Positions 46,541 to 58,060 of a stretch of 64,000 nt of DNA are shown here, piece after piece (the stretch's first letter is position 1; each line of letters begins with the position of its first letter). The DNA comes from Allium sativum (Eukaryota > Streptophyta > Magnoliopsida > Asparagales > Amaryllidaceae). The notes under the pieces were generated by a model. It was not told the origin of the DNA. It did no database searches and saw nothing but the letters and a program-made list of their open reading frames with translations. The stretch lies in the NCBI GenBank assembly GCA_030737875.1, contig CM060922.1, positions 303,543,456 to 303,607,455 on the forward strand, in the 5' to 3' direction. Both the position numbers and the translations under genes were made by a program.

Positions 46541-48059
46541 ACTGTTTCAAATCTCGAAAATATCTCTTGAGATCTCTCCCAAGATCTCGTTTTGACATCC
46601 CGAAACGAAACAGCAAATATCACTATAAATCTCATTTTAAATATACTGTTCGAGATATTGCAATATCAGACGATATTTCAACCAAGATGAGATGACGAAA
46701 TATTAGGCAAGATCTTGGTTCTTTTGGTTAAAATTTAAACCTGTGTCTAGACCAAAATAATAATTTAAAAACTCAAATTTATCCAGGTAATCTTCTCTTG
46801 TTTTATATTTTTCATGTTAAATAACCATATCGTATATTCATATGTGTTCTACAATGCTTATGATTTTCATGTTCACCAATTTTTTAAATTAGTATGCTAC
46901 CTATGAAATTATGTATTTTATGTTCTACTAATGTTGCATTGTTTAATTTTTTTGATATTTTTTATGTTCTTTGTCTAACAATAATTCATATTCATGGACC
47001 ATAGGTTGTAAGCACTAATTTATTTGTATTATGCTATTTTTTTATTTTAAGCATATTCTGATTTAAGAATATGAATGTTCTTTCGTAAATTAAGAACAAT
47101 GAAGTGATTTTGAAATTCAAGTCTAACTTACAATAGCATCCATGAAAATTATAGTGCAAGAATATCGAATTTAACATATCATATATCCCGAAATTGTTTA
47201 GATATGAGCTTTTAGAGCCGAGATGGAAATCCAAGATATGCCCCCGAGTTAGGCTCATCTCATATGAGATCTCCCCCAATACAAGATCAAGTCTCAAAAA
47301 TCATCGAGAGGAAATGCGATAGATAGCAAAAACTAGATTGTAGCACCAATAATAACAAGCACTAATTTCTATAACTCGAAACCTTCTTATTCAAAATTTA
47401 CAGCGATCTTGTGCACTCTAATACGATTTTGAACCAAGTATGGACTGTTCAGCTCAGCATAGCTAAGCTCGACTCCAAAGTTCTCCTCGTAGCACACTCT
47501 CACATCTAATGGTCCTATAATAAAGAGCTTCCATGCCGATTCAGGCGATAGATTCATTGTGGATTTCTCGAGTTGATAGTGAGTGAGTCTTGATAAGAGA
47601 CATAGTATAAAAAGCTCATTCAGGCTCTAGTGGGATATTTACATAAGAAAGTTCAATTTGAGAACTCAAGGTTCATTTAATTTAAATTACTTAGATAAAA
47701 TACTGCATTGTCTTTGGGTATTACTCGGGATACATAGATCAACACATGCCTACTTCGATCTCTGAGCGTCGTCCGTTGAGTAAAACCTTAGGAATCGAAT
47801 GCACTTGACTATTTTGAATAAAAGCTTCCTTAAGTGGATAGGCTTCATGGTACTTAACTGACTTGATTTGTGAGATAGTGGTTCATCTCGCTCCAGGGCT
47901 AAGTCAACTTCAGCTATGCGGTTTTTGTTAGTTCATATTGAAGCTTCGGCTCATGTTTCTATTGATAGGGCCGTGATTGTGGTGGGACCTGTAGTCAGTA
48001 TGTCATGTCCTGTGCTTGTAATTATTTTTGATCTGTTTGAGAGATGCTCGTCGATTGTC
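46541..48059. other. AT-rich sequence with no recognised feature
   Basis: The first part (46549-47300) is rich in GAGATCTC-type motifs (about 46570, 47270) but has no terminal repeats I can pair. The rest, up to 48059, has no open frame of note. Its last part may be the decayed 5' end of the coding region that becomes recognisable from about 48060. Confidence 0.5.
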
Positions 48060-48322
48060 AATCACCAGATGTTCTAACACATAGGTATTTAACTTGGATT
48101 CTAGACGAGGATATGTAGTTGCCAACCCAGGATGAAGTTGCTAAGAGAACCTCGTATATGTTGCATGTTACCTAATGTATTTGAATGAAGCTTTCCCATT
48201 TAATCCTTTCCATTGGATGGTACTCCAAGAGATAGAGTTCGCGCCCTTTCAGATTCACCTAAATAGCTAAGGCATATTGACGTTCCTTTATGTGTTCTTT
48301 ATGTTGATTTTTAGGCATTTGC
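48060..48322 (+). pseudogene. Putative gypsy-type transposon protein (Transposase_28-like), segment 1
   Basis: With stops ignored, the plus strand reads AKRTSYMLHVT, then YLNEAFPFNPFHWMVLQEIE, FAPFQIHLNS, GILTFLYVFFMLIFRHL. The series F-P-x-(N/H)-P-F, then (L/A)-A-P-x-Q-(L/I)-x-x-N-(S/A)-(W), then a hydrophobic stretch is the signature of the plant 'putative gypsy type transposon' domain (PF04195-like), a family of unknown function often found near elements. The expected Trp is a stop here (TAG at about 48267). Translation continues at 50207 once the copia trio is removed. Confidence 0.5.
48318..48322. repeat. Target-site duplication of copia trio (left), TTTGC
   Basis: TTTGC is repeated at 50202-50206. 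Removing the insertion and one copy restores an open frame (FRHLPTFDELRYP). Confidence 0.88.
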
Positions 48323-48651
48323 TATTGGAATTTAGATATAGAGAGGAGGAGAGAGATAAAACGTAGAATAATTGAATGACTACATTGTTATTTCTTTACT
48401 TTTCTTAATACCACAAATGAGAGAGTACAATTATATTTATAACACAACAAAGATTCTAGACTCTTCTTCTCTAGATTTTTCCTTATCCTTTAATTTCTAG
48501 ACTTGCCTTAATAAACTATTCCCTAGATAATTCTATTACATATATAATAACTCTAATATTTATTACCATTTATTTTTATCCTTTCCTAAATGCAATAATT
48601 AATCTATTCCATAATTTATGTTTCCTTTTAAAACCAAGTTTATTTTCAACA
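48323..48651 (-). repeat. Mini-copia LTR, left
   Basis: Its left end is TATTGGAATTTAG where the other copies read TGTTGG or TGTTCG, so one base of the terminal dinucleotide has changed. It ends TTTTCAACA. Confidence 0.88.
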
Positions 48652-49096
48652 TCCCCCTTAAACTTGGTTTTATTACTCCAAGCAGAGTCCTTGATTCAAA
48701 GTTATTGAGATAATAAACGAAGCACTTCTCTTCGATTTGTGATGCACTTCTCATCACCTTCAATTGTTCAAGCACGTCTCTTCAACTCTACTCTTTGAAT
48801 ATGGGAGCACTTCTCTCCATAGTGCACTTCTCGCCTACAACTCTAAATTAAATTTTCTTCCATGGACACTTGTGCCATGTTCTCTTGCTCTTCATCTTTG
48901 AATCTACAATTCCTTGCCATATGCCCAAAATTATAACACTTTTTCCCTTATGCCAACAATCATTTTCTTCATGACCAGATCTGCTTGCTTTTGTTGTGCT
49001 TCAGCAGGTCCGTCTTTGAATTGTTTAAAAAAAACTAATTTTTTTTGCTCTCTAGAGATCACTTTATCCCCTCTCATCAACGTAGCTCTAATACCA
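48652..49096 (-). pseudogene. Mini-copia internal region 1 with gag zinc-knuckle remnant
   Basis: On the minus strand around 48980-48890 it reads GHEENDCWHKGK, then after a one-base shift CYNFGHMARNCRFKDEEQEN. This resembles the double CCHC part of copia Gag (…EKDCW…CYNCxxxGHxxxxCR) with the second Cys lost and the spacer shortened. The primer site (49096-49085) is mutated to TGGTATTAGAGC. No pol is present. Confidence 0.72.
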
Positions 49097-49426
49097 TGTT
49101 CGAATTTAGATATAGAGAGGAGGAGATAGGTAAAACGTAGAATAATTGAATGGCTACATTGTTATTTCTTCACTTTTCTTCATACCACAAATGAGAGAGT
49201 ACAATTATATTTATAACACAATAAAGATTCTAGACTCTTCTTCTCTAGATTTTTCCTTATCCTCTAATTTCTAAACTTGCCTTAATAAACCATTCCCTAG
49301 ATAATTCTATTACATATATAATAACTCTAATATTTAATACCATTTATTTTTATCCTTTCCTAAATACAATAATTAAATCTATTCCATAATTTATGTTTCC
49401 TTTTAAAACCAAGTTTATTTTCAACA
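49097..49426 (-). repeat. Mini-copia LTR, middle
   Basis: TGTTCGAATTTAG to TTTTCAACA. It is shared by both internal copies. Confidence 0.88.
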
Positions 49427-49871
49427 TCCCCCCTTAAACTTGGTTTTATTACTCCAAGCAGATTCCTTGATTCAAAATTATTGAGATAATAAACGAAGCA
49501 CTTCTCTTCGATTTGTGATGCACTTCTCATCACCTTCAATTGTTCAAGCACGTCTCTTCAACTCTACTCTTTGAATATGGGAGCACTTCTCTCCATGGTG
49601 CACTTCTCACCCACAACTCTAAATTAAAATTTTCTTCCATGGCTACTTGTGCCATGTTCTCTTGCTTTTCATCTTTGAATCTACAATTCCTTGCCATATG
49701 CCCAAAATTTTAACACTTTTTCCCTTATGCCAACAATCATTTTCTTCATGACCAGATCTGTTTGCTTTTGTTGTGCTTCAGTTGGTCCGTCTTTGAATTG
49801 TTTAAAAAGAACTATTTTTTTTCTCTCTAGAGATCTCTTTATCCCCTCTCATCAACCAAGCTCTGATACCA
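49427..49871 (-). pseudogene. Mini-copia internal region 2 with gag zinc-knuckle remnant
   Basis: It has the same length (445 bp) and content as internal region 1, with an intact TGGTATCAGAGC primer site at 49871-49860 on the minus strand. The knuckle remnant lies at about 49756-49672. The near identity of the two internals argues for a recent duplication event. Confidence 0.72.
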
Positions 49872-50201
49872 TGTTGGAATTTAGATATAGAGAGGAGGAG
49901 ATAGATAAAATGTAGAATAATTGAATGGCTACATTGTTATTTCTTCACTTTTCTTCATACCACAAATGAGAGAGTACAATTATATTTATAACACAATAAA
50001 GATTCTAGACTCTTCTTCTCTAGATTTTTCCTTATCCTCTAATTTCTAGACTTGCCTTAATAAACCATTCCCTAGATAATTATATTACATATATAATAAC
50101 TCTAATATTTATTACCATTTGTTTTTATCCTTTCCTAAATACAGTAATTAAATTTATTCCATAATTTATGTTTCCTTTTAAAACCAAGTTTATTTTCAAC
50201 A
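49872..50201 (-). repeat. Mini-copia LTR, right
   Basis: TGTTGGAATTTAG to TTTTCAACA, followed by the TTTGC duplication. Confidence 0.88.
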
Positions 50202-50206
50202 TTTGC
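50202..50206. repeat. Target-site duplication of copia trio (right), TTTGC
   Basis: It is identical to 48318-48322. Confidence 0.88.
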
Positions 50207-51897
50207 CCACTTTTGACGAGCTTCGGTATCCGCTTCTATCCAAAAGAAGGAGAGATCACCCCTCCCTTATTTTTGTTGAGGCATAAAGGAGTCGTAAGCT
50301 CATTCTGAATCTATTGATCAAGCTATCTCCATTAATGAATTAGTTCTTTTTTGAACATTACCCATATGGGTTTAATAGGTTGTGGGTTTGTGGAGATGAG
50401 CGATTGAGTTTAATGTTGCGTTTAGTTCCAATTCAAGGCTTAACACACTTGATGTATTCTAAACTTATATTACCTCTTCTTCTTCATAGATTTCCCTATT
50501 TCTGCTAAGAATCTCGTTCACTAGGCCATGATGAACACTTTAAAGGTTGTTGTGGATGCAGAGAGAAGCAGGGAGTTCCTTCTACAAGATGAATACCTCT
50601 ACAGATTTGGGATTCTCTAGATCGGTGATTCCAAGGGAAGTTCCCGGCTCCCACTCAATCTTGTGTCGAGATTCATTTAACCTAAAGTGCTATAGGAGGT
50701 AGCTCTAAGAGGGATCATCGGGGAGTTATATGAAGATGGAATCTCAGAGAAACGGACTGAAGTTAAGTCTAGAGTCCAAGCCGGGATGCCATTGATTCAA
50801 GACGGTGAAGAAGGAGATTTTATTCAGCGCAAGGATAAGGCTGCAATGTTGCGGAATGTGGAAGAAGGAGAAATCTAAGGAAGTGACGAAATTCCTGACT
50901 CTAGTGCATAAAATGGTATTTCAAATGATGAGTTTGCATAGTCATTTGATGAAACTTCGAATGATATCCCCATCTAGGAAGAAACTGACACTTCTGGAGG
51001 TCTAGTCGGATAGGTGTCCAAATATCCTACCCTTTTTCATACTTCATCTACCTTAAGCAGGGAAGTGTTTGGCGATTTTAGAGACTTAGTGCATATTCAC
51101 ATCAACCTTAGTGAGATTTTTGGGGAAGCGTTTACGTAACTCATCGCTCTAGCACACCCATCACTCCATCTTATAAATTTCATATTGGCCATGTCACCTT
51201 AGTGTTCATCTTGATCCTTGCAATTATCACAAGGAAGAGCGGCTTGTGGGAGCACTAGAATTTTAGATGACATATCACGAACACTTTTGTCGCCAACACT
51301 TGGCACGAACACTTCTTACACAGACATATTTCTCCTATACTTATGTGTGATTCTGAATCTAACTAGGGTTTTTTTTCTTTTATTTCAGATATCACCACGA
51401 ATCGCAAATACTATAGTGACTTTAGGCAGCGATTGTGACTCGAGAGACATTTCCCACTTGTCCTGAGATGGAAGATGAGTGAAAGAGGAGGAAATAGAGA
51501 GAAGATTATGAGATAATGGTTCATAAGAAAAGAGATCGGTCATAGGATAAGGAAGAAGAGAGGTATAGAAAGAGGAAGCGGGTGAAGGAACACGATGGGA
51601 AGAAAATAACCGAAGGTGATGAGCCATCGAAGCGTGTAAAGGCAGATCATAGCTCATCAGGGTACTAACAAGCCATAGTGGCCACTAAGTCGCTTCCCGT
51701 TGCCCCTTTGATCCATGTTTCCTCTACTACCACTGACCCTGCTCCCGATATCTACAAAGTTTTGCAAAGAGAACTCTATCCACTTCCACCAGGTCTTCTC
51801 TTCTGAAATAAAATCTCCTCTCTGTTGGTTTCTCATAGGAGTCGGGGTTAACTTAGATTTGAAGTTGATTGATCAGGATACCATCCTTAAGAATATA
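50207..51897 (+). pseudogene. Transposase_28-like protein, segment 2
   Basis: It continues PTFDELRYPLLSKRRRDHPS, LIFVEA from segment 1. Later coding-like stretches are MMNTLKVVVDAERSREFLLQ (50528 on), RGIIGELYEDGISEKRTEVK, EEGDFIQRKDKAAMLRNVEE and a lysine/glutamate-rich run (HKKRDRS, EEERYRKRKRVKEHDGKKIT, about 51510-51650). A pyrimidine tract plus AG at about 51367-51389 looks like a 3' splice site, so 51010-51389 may hold an intron. Stops are frequent. The reading passes into element I's target site and resumes at 61804. Confidence 0.42.
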
Positions 51898-51902
51898 GAA
51901 AT
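51898..51902. repeat. Target-site duplication of element I (left), GAAAT
   Basis: GAAAT is repeated at 61799-61803. The LTR that follows starts GGTGACGG; the other copy starts TGTGACGG, so its first base has mutated. Confidence 0.88.
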
Positions 51903-52654
51903 GGTGACGGCCCGCCCCGCACCAACCGACATTTACTCCAAAAGTGCACTGTACACATGTCCAGTTAGCACGTAACGGATCGTCAGAAGAAAAGGGAAGA
52001 AGGAAATGAATTAACAAGGAACCTGTAGAATGTCTCACAGCGCATGGAACAAAATATAATAACAACATACTTGACATAAAACATGTGAGACAGTGTATAA
52101 GTTGAAAATAACTAACGTAGCAGCGGAAAATCCAAGTACAACTTATAATCCAATGTCAACATTATTACAACTTTTCAAACTGTCTCAAAAAGCAAAAGCA
52201 AGATAAAGGAGGTACACTACTAATGCCCAAGTAGCGACCACCAACGTCACAGGGAGAATATCTATATATCATACGTGGAAGCCTCCTGCTCGCCTCCGAA
52301 TCAGCTACTCGCGCATCACCAGCTAACCTGTCTCTAGTCTGCTCATGTGAGCACCCAGAGTAATAAGAAGAGACATAAAACTCTGGGTCAGACATAAAGC
52401 CTGGTATGAGCGATAAGCATCTAAACAGAACAATAACAGGTAGACTAAACCATACCTGAACCTGCAACCAAAGAGTTAGCACTACATACTGTACAACACT
52501 CTAAGGTGCCATTTCAAATGGTGTAAAGATAACGGGGGTGGGGGTGTGCATGTCATAGTGATGGCAAACAATCAAACATAGCAACCATCCTCACATCTCT
52601 CACTCAGTGCGTAAAGCATACGATATTCACCACTTCGATCACCCAACATACTTT

Positions 52655-52970
52655 GCTATGATCACTTTGCCCCATGAAGTCATAAATGGCTTCACTGCAC
52701 TGATACATAGCCACTAATCCTTCGCTATGTCCACTTTGACCCCATGGAGTCACAATGACCCCACTGCACTGGCTCATAGCCTCACTAATCCTTTACTATG
52801 TCCACTTTGCCCCATGGAGTCACAATGACCCCATTGCACTGGCTCATAGTCTTACTACGCATCACTTTGCCCCACGAGTCATAATGACTCTACTACACTG
52901 ATAATGTAGTCTTGCTACGATCACCTTGCCCCTCGAGTCATAATGACTCTACTGCACTGATAAGTAGCCC
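52655..52970 (-). repeat. Five tandem hairpin units, 59-71 bp (I left LTR)
   Basis: Unit starts (CACTTTG or CACCTTG) lie at 52663, 52732, 52803, 52863 and 52922. Each unit has an outer stem CTATG/CATAG or CTACG/CGTAG and an inner stem around GAGTCA...TGACTC, with CACTTTGCCCC and TGCACTG between them. Where a stem is not Watson-Crick (GGAGTCA/TGACCCC on the plus strand), the minus-strand RNA forms a G-U pair. Confidence 0.8.
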
Positions 52971-53139
52971 ATCATCCATTTTCAGTGGTGAATCGATGTT
53001 ATGAACGTCGATAACTCCTTAGCACACGTCCCGCAGCAAAGCCCAACCATGAAGTGAACTCATTGGTTCCCAACTGGATCCTGAGCTCTAACTTCCATTT
53101 GGACTACCTTTGCATCTCGGGTTATTGGCCATCACCGGA

Positions 53140-53465
53140 TCGGTGCAGATCTCCCCCTAATTATCAGTTCGGTTCGGATCGGAATGCTACTTCTTCACTG
53201 GATCGGGTCGGATCGTCATCATCCCTGGCGGATCGGGTCGGAGTTTCTAGCTTGCCACGGTTCGGATCGGCCTCTTCTAAAGCACCCCAGGTCGGGTCGT
53301 AGTCTCCAAGCCCAGTCGTAGTACGTCAGTTCGGGTCAGGGAACCATGACGGATCGGGTCGGAGAACTCCAGCCGGGTCGGATCGGATGATGCACGCCTC
53401 GAAAAGTGCGAGTGGATCGAAGTGTGAAGTGTATGGGCGGATCGGGTCCTCCTACCGATCCGATC
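53140..53465. repeat. GGATCGGGTCGG repeat cluster (I left LTR)
   Basis: More than a dozen GGATCGG/GGGTCGG units lie at irregular spacing in a CpG-rich 325-bp block. It is also present at about 60450-60785 in the other LTR. Confidence 0.8.
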
Positions 53466-54482
53466 CAGTTCGGGTGTATTCCTGCACTTTTTCCAGCAAG
53501 CAGTTTATGCCACTCGACGGCGTTTTCAACCATTCCAACTATTCTAATCAATCACAAAGCATACCGTACAGTCATAGCAACATGCATAATCAACCACAAA
53601 CACCAAAACAACTATATGATAGGTTAAAATGGATCAAACATAGCCAAAACCCCATATTTTCCCTTAAGCATGTTTAGGTGAAACTAATGATATGATTAGC
53701 AAAACTTAACCAAATTAACCCAAATTCATATCAGAGGTCTAAAACATCATTTAATAATTTATAAATATTTTTCCAAAATTTTATGTTGTTTAAATTCGCT
53801 AATTAACACTAATTACCCTTAATTAGCCATAATTAATGAGGAACTATGCAAATCACTCACCTTAGCCACAAATAAAACTTAGATCTGAAATAAATCTCTG
53901 ATTTGGTGCGAATCCCAATGCTAAACAGCAGCCTTAACGTTGATTTGGTGAAGTTCTCTCTTGATTTGATGTTGCTAAGCTTAATCCTTAATTAGAAGGT
54001 GATTTAGAGGTTGAGGGCCTTTATTAGGGTTTCTAAGAGGTAAGTGGAGACTAGAAAACTGAAATGTAATGAATCTCTAACCCTTTTCAGCCTCCCCATA
54101 ACCTTAATCCCGAAATGGGTTATGGACCCATTCACTAATCACCCTATTTGGCCCGGTTAAGCAGTTTTTCACCTTCCAAACCTTATTTCAGCCATATCTC
54201 CCAAACGGTAAGTCCGTTTGGCTATTATGACCAATCTACTGAAAGGTAAACCATCAAAGGAATCTAATGGAAGTGGTTTCAGGTCAAAATTCCTTTCCAG
54301 TCAAAAGTTACGGTCAAAAAAGATCAGCTAGGGGCAAAACGGTCATTTAAAAATCGACAAAAATCATGAACATGGGAAATGACTCTAATGGTTGTTTCCC
54401 AAGGTTACATGACCATACGACTTCATATGGGAAAGAAATAAATATTCTATGATCCTCCGATGCGTAAATGCGGGTTGTTACA

Positions 54483-54500
54483 TTCTCCTCCCTCCCCCCT
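54483..54500 (-). other. Polypurine tract of I
   Basis: On the minus strand, GGGGGGAGGGAGGAGAA abuts the TGTAACAACCCG start of the left LTR. Confidence 0.82.
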
Positions 54501-54636
54501 ATAAGAAATTTTGCCTTCGAAATTCCTAACCAAAACACACAAAGGGTCTTGCATGCCTATCAACCATAAAACAACAATCAAACATGCAAAACAAGTCTAT
54601 CCTAGCATGCGGAATAACTAAATTATAAGGTAAATC

Positions 54637-56298
54637 TTACCAGGCAAAGAGTTCTGGATACGTCTTTCTATTGCTCTCCTCTGTCTACCAAGTACAGTCA
54701 TTCTCGTTCTCGCCCCACTAAACCTTGACTAGCTTCACTTCCTTCCTTCGAAGTTGCTTCGTATCGTGCTCGACAATACGAATCGGCTTGCGGTTCCCAA
54801 CCGCCTCTGGTTCTACTTCGAAGTCCTCTAACTGATCAGGTGAAATAGTCAAATCTGGGTCATGTACGAACTTCCTTAGTTGGGAAACATGAAATACGTT
54901 ATGAACTCCCGCCATCTTCTCTGGTAAGTCAACTCTATACGCCAAATTCCCAACTAGTTCAAGAACTGGGAATGTGCCAATAAATCTTGGTGCCAACTTG
55001 CCTTTCCTGTCAAATCGTATCACGCTCTTCAATGGAGAAATCTTGATAAACACCAAGTCACCAACGGAGAATTTTAAGTCTCTTCTCCTCTTATAAACAT
55101 AACTCTTCTGCCTATTTTGGGCAGTCTTCATTCGTTGTTGAATGGTCTTAATCTTATCTGAAGTTTCGCTCAGCACATCTGGTCCAAGCATAAACTTCTC
55201 GCCAGTCTCTATCCAACATGATGGTGAGTTGCACGGTCTTCCGTACAAAGCTTCATATGGAGCCATACCGATACTGGATTGGTAGCTATTATTATATGCA
55301 AACTCTACTAGATGCAAATGGTCATCCCATGATCCACCAAAATCCAATATACAAGCTCTCAAGAGATCTTCCAATATACGATTCACCCTCTCCATCTGAC
55401 CGTCGGTCTGAGGATGATATGCGGTACTGAGATGTAATTCTGACCCTAAAGCCTCTTGTAAGCTCTTCCAAAACCCACTAGTGAACAACGGGTCTCGGTC
55501 AATCACAATGCTTTTAGGTACTCCATGAAATCTCACTACCCACTTCATATAAAATTCTGCCAACTTAGCTGTCGTTCTGGTCGATTTGACTGGTATAAAT
55601 CTTGCACTCTTAGTCAATCGATCCACAATTACCCAAATGCTATCATGTCCCGATCTAGTCCTTGGTAAACCATCGATGAAATCCATCGAGACTTGCTCCC
55701 ATTTCCATTCGGGAATTTCTAATGGTTGTAACAACCCACTAGGCTTCTTTTGCTCGGCTTTAACTAGCTGGCAATTCATGCATTTGGATATAAACTTCCC
55801 AACGTCTCTTTTCATCCCTTCCCAGTAGTAAGTCTGCTTCATGTCTCGATACATCTTATTACCACCGGGATGTATAGTCAGTTTTGAGTGATGACATTCT
55901 CTAAGCACTTCATCTCTCAAACCATTCACGTTGGGTACAACTAGTCTTCCATTCTTTCTAAGCCATCCATCTCGATCAAGTCCATACACATTCATCTCCT
56001 CACCATCGATGTTCATCTCTAACTTGGAGATGATTTCCAATAGGTTAGGATCGTCCCTCTAGCTGGAACCAATCCTCCCTATCAAAGTGGGTCTGATCGC
56101 CAAACTAGCTAGCATTTCTGGATCCAATTCGCACTTTGGTCTGAAATCAAACCCTGCGATATACTCCAGTTGCTTCCATTCAAGAAACATAGCCCCCAAA
56201 CTGGCATGTCTCCTACTCAAGGCATCGGCTACCGCATTACCTTTCCCAGGTGTGTATGCGATATCAAAATCATACGAAGCCAAGAACTCTAACCATCT
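54637..56298 (-). pseudogene. pol: Element I RNase H end, integrase, GPF module and chromodomain tail
   Basis: The longest open frame of the window (56040-54718, 440 codons) covers integrase. The zinc-binding residues are H51, H57, C87, C90, counted from the internal Met at 56040. The catalytic triad is D120, D181, E217 (60 and 35 residues between). The GPF module (RFIGTFPVLELVGNLAYRVD; Pro replaced by Thr in GPF) ends at MAGVHNVFHVSQLRKFVHDP. The tail RIVEHDTKQLRRKEVKLVKV meets a TAG at 54718 (Gln expected). WGENENDCTW, another TAG and RKTYPELF follow, ending at TAA 54639-54637. Upstream, a TAG at about 56057 breaks GSSQRDDPNL. The intact catalytic core suggests recent activity. Confidence 0.92.
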
Positions 56299-57400
56299 CT
56301 ACTGACGGAGATTCAGATCTTTCTGAGAGAAGAGATATTTTAACGATTTATGATCGGTAAACAACTCAAATCTTTCTCTCAAGAGATAGTGTCTCCACAT
56401 CTTTAATGCGAACACGATCGCTGCCAGTTCCAAATCATGGGTAGGATACTTCTTCTCATGCGGCTTTAGCTGCCAACTAGCATAAGCTACAACCCTATCC
56501 CCTTGCATCAATACATCACCTAGTCCGGTACCACAAGCATCCGTGAATACCGTCATTTCTTTATTCCCTTTAGGAATGACTAGCACTGGCGCACGCGTCA
56601 ACTTTTCTTTTAGACTCTTGAATGCATTCTCACACACTCCGTCCAAGACGAAGGCCTGATTCTTCTTAGTCAACTGAGTCAACGGTGCTGCTATCTTGGA
56701 GAAGTCCTGGATAAACTTACGATAATATCCAGCTAACCCCAAGAAACTTCTTACATCTGTTGCATTCTTGGGCGTAGGCCAGTCCTGTACCGTAGCCACC
56801 TTTGCAGGGTCCACGGCAATACCATTCTCTGAAACAACATGGCCCAAGAATCTCACTTCCCTTCTCCAAAAGTGACACTTAGAGAATTCGCTTTCAATTG
56901 GTGTTTCCTTAACACCTCCATCACTATCCTCAGGTGTCCCTTGTGTTCCTCCTCTGTCCTCGAGTAAACAAGGATGTCGTCTACGAACACAAGAACAAAC
57001 TTATTCAACTGATCTCTGAATACTCGATTCATAAGATCCACAAAGTAGGCTGGTGCATTGGTCAACCCAAATGGCATGACCAACCACTCATAGAATCCAG
57101 ACGGCATCCTAAATGCCGTTTTCGGAACACTCTCATCCGCTACTCGAAGCTGATGAAATCCTGTCGCGAGGTCCAACTGGAAGAACACTCTTGCTCCTTT
57201 CAGTTGATCAAACAAATCATCTATCCGTGGTAGAGGATACTTATTCTTCCTCGTCACCTTATTCAACTCGCGATAGTCCACACACAAACGAAGGGAACCA
57301 TCTGCCTTAGTGGCAAACACAACTGGTGCTCCCCACTCGGAGACACTTCTTCTAATAAATCCCTTCTTCAAAAGATTGCTGACTTGCACCCCGAGCTCTC
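56299..57400 (-). pseudogene. pol: Element I reverse transcriptase and RNase H
   Basis: RT reads [69 protein letters not shown] and the catalytic [11 protein letters not shown]. One base is lost near 56888 (AAATTC to AATTC), after which the frame continues [35 protein letters not shown] and RNase H ([57 protein letters not shown]). A TAG at about 56300 replaces the second Gln of RQQRW. A TAG at about 57401 lies in APRE-RELGVQV. Catalytic residues otherwise look intact. Confidence 0.92.
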
Positions 57401-58060
57401 GCTACTCCCTTGGTGCCATACGACGAAATGGCATCACTATAGGTCTGGCATCTTTCACTAAATCAATACGGAACTCAATCTCTCGGTGTGATGGAAGCCC
57501 GGTCACCTCCTCGAAGACGTCCGGATACTGGCCAACCACGGGCACATCTGACAACTCATCATGCGGGATGTCGAGGGAATTTATAAAACTAGCCATTACC
57601 CCATCACTAGGAAGACTACCAAACACTACCCTATGCCCATCATCCGCCCTAACTGTCACCAAAAAGCCCTCACAGTCTACCACCACCCCATATCTTTGGA
57701 GCCAATCGACCCCCAATATAATGCCATACCCAGTAAAGCCCAAAACAAAGCAATCACAAACAAACATACATCCATGACTTGATAAGACCAAATTTCAACA
57801 AATCATACTAAGGTTAGTCGAACCACCAATCGGGTTCGTCACAACCAACGGTCTATCGACTATCTCGGGTTCTAGTCGCAACCTTTCTACCAGGTCACTA
57901 GATATGAAGGAACGGGAAGCCCCAGTATCAAACAAAACTCGAACTGGTACATCATAAATAGAAAGCATACCTTGAATAACAACATTCTTTCCTTTCTCCG
58001 CCGCAGTTGGGGCATTCGACGAAGAAGGAACAACATCAATAACATATGCTTTCACAATCT
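57401..58060 (-). pseudogene. Element I protease and linker
   Basis: VRVLFDTGASRSFISSDLVE keeps the aspartic protease DTG (near 57945-57930), followed by VDRPLVVTNPIGGSTNLSMI. A TGA at about 57795 (CGA expected) interrupts before NLVLSSHGCMFVCDCFVLGF and GYGIILGVDWLQRYGVVVDC, the typical end of the protease fold. The last part, SDVPVVGQYPDVFEEVTGLP, SHREIEFRIDL, leads into RT. Confidence 0.9.

Larger units (their letters stand above)
48323..50201 (-). mobile_element. Miniature copia-type element, LTR-int-LTR-int-LTR (1879 bp)
   Basis: Three LTRs of about 330 bp (48323-48651, 49097-49426, 49872-50201) alternate with two 445-bp internal regions, flanked by one TTTGC duplication. On the minus strand, LTRs start TGTTGAAAATAAAC and end CTAAATTCCAACA, followed at once by TGGTATCAGAGC (primer site). 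AAGGGGGA precedes the next LTR. Inside there is only a gag-derived zinc-knuckle remnant, so it is non-autonomous. Size and tandem form fit a TRIM-like element derived from copia. Confidence 0.9.
51903..54482 (-). repeat. Element I left LTR (3' LTR in element sense, 2580 bp)
   Basis: It runs from GGTGACGGCCCGCC to GGGTTGTTACA on the plus strand. It holds five tandem hairpin units (52655-52970) and a cluster of GGATCGGGTCGG-type repeats (53140-53465). Confidence 0.92.

Noticed and set aside
46549..47330. A possible DNA transposon with GAGATCTC-rich ends
   Set aside because: The similar motifs at the two sides are in direct, not inverted, orientation, and I found no target duplication.
52655..52970. 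CRISPR-like array
   Set aside because: The units are full-length tandem repeats without unique spacers, lie in a plant LTR and occur in both LTRs of one element.
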